A DNA stretch of 64,000 nt from JAVVHH01 sp964657565 (GTDB taxonomy: Bacteria > Pseudomonadota > Alphaproteobacteria > Acetobacterales > Acetobacteraceae): the NCBI GenBank assembly GCA_964657565.1, contig CAZZVQ010000007.1, positions 20,751 to 84,750 of the forward strand. The letters are read 5' to 3'. Positions 59,318 to 64,000 of this stretch are shown here, piece after piece. The translations under genes and the position numbers were made by a program. How positions within the stretch are numbered: the first letter of the stretch is position 1; every line of letters starts with the position of its first letter. The notes under the pieces were generated by a model. That model ran no database searches. It worked only from the letters and a program-made list of their open reading frames with translations, and was not told the DNA's origin.

Positions 59318-60910
59318 TTAGGACTTCTCGATGTTCCAGTACGCGATCACGGGCGAATCGAGCACGCCGCGCAGGGTGCTGCGATAGGCGATGGGGGCGT
59401 CGAACTCGCCGAGCGGGATGTAGGGGCGCACCTCCTCCAGCCGCGTCTGCAATTTCTGCGCGACGATCAGCTTCGCCGCTTCGTCCGGCGCATCGACGAA
59501 GGCCTGGCGCAGCGCCTCGGTCTGCTCGTCGCAGGGCCAGCCCATCCAGTTGCTGCCGTCGCAGACCATGTTGGTGCCGACATTGGTCATCGGGTTGCTC
59601 GCGGTGATGCCGGACGAATAGGTAACCTGCAAATTCCAGCCGCCGGTGGCGGGCGGCCCCTTTTGCTGCTGCCGGCCCACCATCGTTCCCCAGTCGGTCC
59701 AGACCACGTCCAGAGTCACTCCGGCCCGGCGCAGCCCATCGATCATCACCTCGCTCATCTGTCCGATGGGCGCGAGCTCCTTCGTTGCCACGACCGTCAA
59801 GGGCTCGCCCCGATAGCCTGCCTCGGCCAGCAGGGCCTTGGCGCGCGCGGTGTCCGGTTGGGCAAGGGGCGCCTGAACCTGACCGTAGGGGCCACCACAG
59901 ATGTAGTAGCTACCGCATCGATGCGCGCGTGCGGGATCTTCCACCACCGCGGCCATGTAGTCGTTCTGGTCTGCGAGAAGCGCGAGGGCCTGCCGGGCGC
60001 GGGGGTCGTTGAACGGCGGCAGCAGCGCGTTCGGGCGCAGAATGCCTTGATTGTTCAACTGGTTGATCTTGCGTACGGTGACGGCCCGGTTTGCCTTCAG
60101 GGTTGGAAGCAGATCCAGCAGCGGCGCCTCCACCACATCGACCTCACCGGTCTGCAAGGCGGCGATGGCGGTGTTGGCGTCCGGCATCACGTGCCATTCG
60201 ACGCTATCCACCTTGACGACCCGGCCGCCGGCCAGGCCGTCCGGTGGCTCGGCGCGCGGCTGATAGTCCGTGTTGCGCTGAAAGACGACCCGCGAGCCGG
60301 CGACGCGGGCGGCATGGTCGAAGCGGAACGGACCGCTGCCGATGGCCGTGCTGACCGGCTTAGTGGGGTCGCCCGTCAGGTCGGACGCCCGCATGATGGC
60401 TGGAATTTGGCCAACCGCGGAGCCGAGCGCCCACGGCAGGAAGGCCGCCGGCTTGGCCAGGCGGATCTTGAAGGTCGATGCATCGACAGGATCGATGCCG
60501 GCGACATAGGTCGACAGCTTCTGTCCCAGCACATCCCGCATCATCCAGCGCTTCAGCGAAGCCGCGACATCCGTGCTGGTGACGGGCGCACCGTCATGGA
60601 ACCGCAGGCCGGGCCGAAGGGTGAAGGTCCAGCTCAGCTGATCCGGCGCAACGGTCCAATGGTCCACCATCTGGGGCCGCGGCTGGAGCTTGGCATCCCA
60701 GGAGAACAAGGTCTCATAGACCATCAGGCTGTACAGCCTGGTAATGATCACCGCCGAATACATCGGGTCCAGCACGGTCAGATCCGCGCTCGGTGCGACC
60801 CGGAGGATGCGGTCCTGCGTCTGAGCCCGACTCGCTGTCGTCGTCAGTCCCACCGCGGCGGCCGCAACAAGGCCCAACGAGGCGGTCCGCCGCCGAATCT
60901 TGAGGTTCAT
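59318..60910 (-). CDS. ABC transporter substrate-binding protein, family 5 (peptide/amide type)
   Basis: A 530-residue periplasmic binding protein. The signal MNLKIRRRTASLGLVAAAAV ends in TTTASRAQ; LRVAPSADLTVLDPMYSAVI, LRPGLRFHDGAPVTSTDVAA and LLPPFNDPRARQALALLADQ are the family signatures. ATG 60910 has no clear longer alternative. It heads the operon with the dimethylformamidase-like protein, mini binding protein and amidase, so it may bring in an amide-bearing compound. It is divergent from a LysR regulator. No permease genes are linked. Confidence 0.88.
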   Translation of the reverse strand: MNLKIRRRTASLGLVAAAAVGLTTTASRAQTQDRILRVAPSADLTVLDPMYSAVIITRLYSLMVYETLFSWDAKLQPRPQMVDHWTVAPDQLSWTFTLRPGLRFHDGAPVTSTDVAASLKRWMMRDVLGQKLSTYVAGIDPVDASTFKIRLAKPAAFLPWALGSAVGQIPAIMRASDLTGDPTKPVSTAIGSGPFRFDHAARVAGSRVVFQRNTDYQPRAEPPDGLAGGRVVKVDSVEWHVMPDANTAIAALQTGEVDVVEAPLLDLLPTLKANRAVTVRKINQLNNQGILRPNALLPPFNDPRARQALALLADQNDYMAAVVEDPARAHRCGSYYICGGPYGQVQAPLAQPDTARAKALLAEAGYRGEPLTVVATKELAPIGQMSEVMIDGLRRAGVTLDVVWTDWGTMVGRQQQKGPPATGGWNLQVTYSSGITASNPMTNVGTNMVCDGSNWMGWPCDEQTEALRQAFVDAPDEAAKLIVAQKLQTRLEEVRPYIPLGEFDAPIAYRSTLRGVLDSPVIAYWNIEKS

Positions 60911-60984
60911 CGCGCGTCCGCTCCTTGGCTCGACGTGTATCCTCGCCACCGAAGAGGCTTGTTCGCGGCGGCGCAAGCGATGTT

Positions 60985-61004
60985 AACTGAGGCGGTCAGC
61001 AGTT
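60985..61004. promoter_or_regulatory. Possible LysR-type operator
   Basis: AACTG at 60985-60989 and CAGTT at 61000-61004 form an inverted repeat with a 10-nt spacer in the 116-nt divergent spacer, 23 nt before the LysR start. The layout fits a LysR-type box, though half-sites of only 5 nt can occur by chance. Confidence 0.3.
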
Positions 61005-61026
61005 TTCATCGCGTGGACCGAATTCG

Positions 61027-61974
61027 ATGCGCAGCAAGCTCCCTTCGATCATGGCCTTGCAGGCCTTCGAAGCATCCGCGCGCCTGCTGAGCTTCACCGA
61101 AGCGGCACATGAATGCTGCCTGACGGCGGGAGCGATCAGCCGGCAGGTACGCATCCTGGAGGCCGAACTCGGCATTCCCCTGTTCAACCGCCAACCCGGC
61201 GGCTTGGTGCTCGAGCGGGCGGGCGCCGCCTACCTGGAGGAGATCAGGGCGGCGCTGCACACCATCGAACAGGCGGGCCTGCGCGCCGGGCGCCAGGCGC
61301 GCGGCCATGCCGGGCAGTTCAGCATCGCCACGCTGCCGGGCTTTGGCGCCCGCTGGCTGATGCCGCGTTATCCGGCGTTCGAAGCACAGCACCCGGACAT
61401 CTCCATCAAGTTCTATACACGGACGGACCAGGTGGATTTCGACGAGTACCTCTTCGATGCCGCCATATACTTCGGTGCCGAGCCGCCTGGGGGCATGCAA
61501 GCCGACTGGCTGATGGCCGAGGAGCAGGTGGCCGTCTGTTGCCCCTCCCAGGCTCACCCTGCGGCGGTGCCCGTGATCGAAGCCCTGCCCCGGTATCGCC
61601 TGCTGCATCATATGGATCGACCTTCGGCCTGGCAGGAATGGCTGGGTGAGCTGGGATTGCGGAGCGCGCACCTGCAACAGGGCCCGGCTTTCGAGCAGAT
61701 GCAGCTGATGATCGAGGCGACCCTGTCTGGCCTCGGCCTGGCCTTACTGCCGCGTTTCATGGTGGAGCAGGAGCTGGCGACGGGGCGGCTGGTCGAGCCT
61801 TTTGCCCATCGCGTATCGAGCCGCTGCAACTACTGGTTGATCTACCCCACCGCCAATGGCCGGCTGACGTCCTTGCTGATATTTCGGGCTTGGTTGCTCA
61901 GCCAGTCCGGACCGGATGCTGGACGGGTGAGCAGCAGCACTGGCGGGATCGTCAGCGTCGTAAATCCAGCCTAG
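61027..61974 (+). CDS. LysR family transcriptional regulator (GcvA-like)
   Basis: A 315-residue regulator. The N-terminal winged helix-turn-helix is ALQAFEASARLLSFTEAAHE then CLTAGAISRQVRILEAELGI; the C-terminal effector domain has FSIATLPGFGARWLMPRYPA, close to the GcvA group. It is divergent from the binding-protein/dimethylformamidase/amidase operon and most likely controls it. The ligand is unknown. The gene ends with a stop 22 nt before the convergent flavin monooxygenase gene. Confidence 0.9.
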   Translation: MRSKLPSIMALQAFEASARLLSFTEAAHECCLTAGAISRQVRILEAELGIPLFNRQPGGLVLERAGAAYLEEIRAALHTIEQAGLRAGRQARGHAGQFSIATLPGFGARWLMPRYPAFEAQHPDISIKFYTRTDQVDFDEYLFDAAIYFGAEPPGGMQADWLMAEEQVAVCCPSQAHPAAVPVIEALPRYRLLHHMDRPSAWQEWLGELGLRSAHLQQGPAFEQMQLMIEATLSGLGLALLPRFMVEQELATGRLVEPFAHRVSSRCNYWLIYPTANGRLTSLLIFRAWLLSQSGPDAGRVSSSTGGIVSVVNPA

Positions 61975-61995
61975 ATTCGTGACTTAGCTATGGGG

Positions 61996-63045
61996 CTAGT
62001 CGGCGGCAGCCTGGTCGGGGGTGGCGAGGAGGGCGCGGACGCGGGGGGCGACTTCGGTCGCGTAAAGCTCGATGCCGCGCATCATGTCGGCGTGGGGGAG
62101 GGTGCCGGCGCTGTATTTGAGCTGGAAGCGGGCGATGCCGAGCAGGCCGGCGGTGCGGGCGATCTTGTGTGCGACGGTGTCGGGGGCGCCGACGTAGAGG
62201 GAGCCTGATTCGATCTCGTGCTCGTAGGCGGCGCGGGCCAGTGGGGGCCAGCCGCGTTCGGCGCCGATGGTGGCGTGCATGGCGCGGTAGTGGGGCCAGA
62301 AGATGTCGCGGGCGGACTGGTCGGCCTCGGCGACGAAGCCCGGGGAGTGGACGCCCATGGGGAGCGGCGGCTTGCCGAATTGGACGAGGGCCTTGGCGAA
62401 CATGTCGACGTAGGGGCGGAAGCGGGCCGGGTCGCCGCCGATGATCGCGAGCATGACGGGTAGGCCGTAATGGGCGGCGCGGACGATGGAGCGCGGGCTG
62501 CCGCCGACGCCGACCCAGGTGGTCAGCGGGCGCTCGGTGCGGGGATAGACCACGGTGTCGAGCAAAGGGGCGCGGAGATTGCCCTGCCAGGTCACGCGCT
62601 CTTCGGTGATCAGCTTGTGGAACAGGTCGAGCTTCTCCTCGAACAAGGCCTCGTATTGGTCGAGCGGGAGGCCGAACAGCGGGAAGCTCTCGGTAAAGGA
62701 GCCGCGGCCGACGATGATCTCGGCGCGACCACCGGAGACGGCGTCGAGGGTGGCGAAGCGCTGGAAGACGCGGACGGGCTCGTCGGAGCTGAGCACGGTG
62801 ACGGCGGAGCCGAGGCGGATGCGCTCGGTGCGCGCCGCGATGGCGGACAGCACCATCTCGGGCGAGGAGACGGCGAAATCGGCCCGGTGGTGTTCGCCGA
62901 CGCCGAAGAAGTCGAGGCCGAGGCGGTCGGCCAGGACGCCTTCCGCGACGACGTCGCGGATGACTTGCGGGGTGGGCGTGCGGCCGGTGGCCGAGGCGGT
63001 GACGTCGCCGAAGGTGTCGAGGCCGAGTGCGAGGGGGTGCGCCAT
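61996..63045 (-). CDS. LLM-class flavin-dependent monooxygenase (luciferase-like)
   Basis: A 349-residue bacterial luciferase-like TIM-barrel flavoprotein: LGLDTFGDV at the N-terminus, FFGVGEHHRADFAVSSPE, RIRLGSAVTVLSSDEPVRVF, GRAEIIVGRGSFTESFPLFG and TWVGVGGSPRS are the group signatures. It would use FMNH2 and oxygen on an unknown substrate, or F420/FMN in related branches. ATG 63045 is chosen because residues before it (out of the conserved fold) are basic and variable. It is convergent with the LysR gene. Confidence 0.9.
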   Translation of the reverse strand: MAHPLALGLDTFGDVTASATGRTPTPQVIRDVVAEGVLADRLGLDFFGVGEHHRADFAVSSPEMVLSAIAARTERIRLGSAVTVLSSDEPVRVFQRFATLDAVSGGRAEIIVGRGSFTESFPLFGLPLDQYEALFEEKLDLFHKLITEERVTWQGNLRAPLLDTVVYPRTERPLTTWVGVGGSPRSIVRAAHYGLPVMLAIIGGDPARFRPYVDMFAKALVQFGKPPLPMGVHSPGFVAEADQSARDIFWPHYRAMHATIGAERGWPPLARAAYEHEIESGSLYVGAPDTVAHKIARTAGLLGIARFQLKYSAGTLPHADMMRGIELYATEVAPRVRALLATPDQAAAD

Positions 63046-63220
63046 GATGGCGTGCAAATGTGGATGCGGGCCGGCAGGGGCAAGGCGCATGCCATCGGCG
63101 CGGATCACCCGCGTGCCGACATCATGACGGAGGTGAACTGGATGCTCGTAGAATGCGGTTCCACCGGAGGCGACGCCGCATCACGCGGCGGGAACTCCGG
63201 CGGAGTCTAATCGAACGATC

Positions 63221-64000
63221 ATGGTCGGAATTCTCATTCCCGCGTCGGGTCTCTTCGGCGAGGGCGCGCGGCCGCGGCATTCTTTACTGTTGGCCGGGGT
63301 TGCATTGGCCGGGTTGGCGGCGCTGGGCGGCATCCCGTTCCAGGTGAACGAGAACGAGGTGGCGTCGGTCACGCTGAATGGCGGGTTGGTGCGGGGACCG
63401 TTGGGGGCCGGGATGCACTTCAAGGTGCCGCTGTTCGAGCACGCCTACAAGGTGCAGATCTCGGCGCGGAACCTCGTCATCCACGATGTGACGGGCAAGA
63501 CGGCGAACAATCAGCGGGTGACGTTCGAGGATATGAACGTGACGTGGCACATCGGCCGGGAGGACGCCAATACGGCGATGTTCAAGGTGGGCGGCATGGG
63601 CACGGAGGGGATCGCGGAGAACTTCGTGCCGGTGATCCAGGACCGGACGCTGCGGGTGCTGGGGCGGTACACGACGATCGATATCAACGCCAAGAAGGAG
63701 CAGATCGCCAACGAGGTGCGGACCGAGGCGGCGCCGATGATCCACCAGATGTTCGGGGTGACGCTGGATAGCGTGCAGATCCCGAAGATCGTCTACGACC
63801 GCGCGTTCGAGGAGAGCGTGGCCGCGGCGGTGAACGCGCAGAACCAGGCGGTGCAGGCGGAGGCGCAGTTGAAGGCGATCCGGGTGCAGGCCGAGCAGCA
63901 GGAGGCGCAGGCGCGCGGGCAGGCGGCGGCGCGGGTGGCGGCGGCGGAGGCGGAAGCCCGGCGCGAGGTGCTGGCGGCCGAGAGCGCGGCCAAGGCGCGG
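63221..64000 (+). CDS. SPFH/band 7 (prohibitin-like) domain protein, partial (C-terminus outside window)
   Basis: 260 residues visible; the gene runs past the right edge. After a short polar start there is one membrane helix (SLLLAGVALAGLAALGGIPF), then the band 7 domain with FQVNENEVASVTLNGG, DINAKKEQIANEVRTEAAPM and SVQIPKIVYDRAFEESV, and a long Ala/Gln/Glu coiled coil (AEAQLKAIRVQAEQQEAQAR). It resembles HflK/HflC- or prohibitin-like membrane scaffold proteins that cluster at lipid microdomains or regulate FtsH. ATG 63221 is the only nearby start. Confidence 0.88.
   Translation, partial: MVGILIPASGLFGEGARPRHSLLLAGVALAGLAALGGIPFQVNENEVASVTLNGGLVRGPLGAGMHFKVPLFEHAYKVQISARNLVIHDVTGKTANNQRVTFEDMNVTWHIGREDANTAMFKVGGMGTEGIAENFVPVIQDRTLRVLGRYTTIDINAKKEQIANEVRTEAAPMIHQMFGVTLDSVQIPKIVYDRAFEESVAAAVNAQNQAVQAEAQLKAIRVQAEQQEAQARGQAAARVAAAEAEARREVLAAESAAKAR

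Noticed and set aside
59303..61090. A 595-codon + strand frame
   Set aside because: It covers the binding-protein gene on the other strand; composition is Arg/Gly/Gln/His-rich without domain signs.
1..64000. tRNA, rRNA, riboswitch, CRISPR or insertion sequence
   Set aside because: I looked for cloverleaf ends, repeat-spacer patterns, transposase motifs and inverted terminal repeats and found none that I could support by eye.

Overview
The window is 64 kb of very GC-rich, densely packed bacterial chromosome, most likely from an alphaproteobacterium of the Acetobacteraceae or a close relative. The basis is the gene mix: an 8-vinyl reductase of (bacterio)chlorophyll synthesis (BciA type), an intracellular PHB depolymerase with a Cys nucleophile, a class II DAHP synthase, a Lrp-trxB divergent pair, many orphan solute-binding proteins, TRAP and Liv transporters, and the widespread 'GGATCCCCGGATCAAGTCCG' type dispersed repeat. 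An aerobic anoxygenic phototroph is a reasonable inference, but only one photosynthesis gene is present. I see no rRNA, tRNA, CRISPR array or intact insertion sequence.

Layout. 0-6 kb: an FAH-family gene cut by the left edge, a CinA/PncC amidohydrolase, a 10-N assembly gap flanked by two nearly identical LivF C-termini, then a branched-chain amino-acid type ABC operon (livK-livH-livMG fusion-livF). 6-14 kb: a diguanylate cyclase, then a six-gene overlapping run (asd, family 39 glycosyltransferase, class II aroG, nicotinate phosphoribosyltransferase-like gene, unknown 116-aa gene, gltX). 14-26 kb: lipoprotein, Lrp regulator/trxB, motB-motA in reversed order, a threonine-synthase-like/M20 peptidase pair, a 2-hydroxyacid dehydrogenase, gamma-glutamyltranspeptidase, an SDR, PHB depolymerase with an unknown partner, and an HU-like protein. 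26-30.5 kb: a three-gene cell-surface-type operon (polysaccharide deacetylase, ATP-grasp fused to a low-molecular-weight tyrosine phosphatase, polytopic membrane protein). 30.6-35.3 kb: an operon for aromatic acyl-CoA breakdown (crotonase, feruloyl-CoA-synthase-like ligase, solute-binding protein, 3-hydroxyacyl-CoA dehydrogenase). 35.8-36.8 kb: an isolated PD-(D/E)XK toxin-like domain followed after 2 nt by an NTF2-fold immunity-like gene. 37-48 kb: pheA-kdsB, hisN-like phosphatase, YejA-like binding protein, an HWE kinase/receiver pair, class II aldolase, bciA, a peptide-binding protein, SDR and methyltransferase.

48.3-62 kb is a catabolic accessory block whose codon style (GCC/GGC rather than GCG/GGG) looks different from the sequence on either side. 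It holds a GntR regulator, a TRAP operon (dctQM fusion, LigI-like lactonase, CaiB CoA-transferase, CitE-like lyase, dctP), and a second operon (family 5 binding protein, dimethylformamidase-like protein, an internally deleted binding-protein remnant, amidase) under a divergent LysR regulator. The first operon reads as lactone opening, CoA activation and C-C cleavage of an imported carboxylate. The second reads as uptake and hydrolysis of amides. The window closes with a luciferase-like monooxygenase and an SPFH-domain protein cut by the right edge.

The two least explained units are the ATP-grasp/phosphatase fusion operon (26.3-30.5 kb) and the orphan toxin-immunity-like pair (35.8-36.8 kb).
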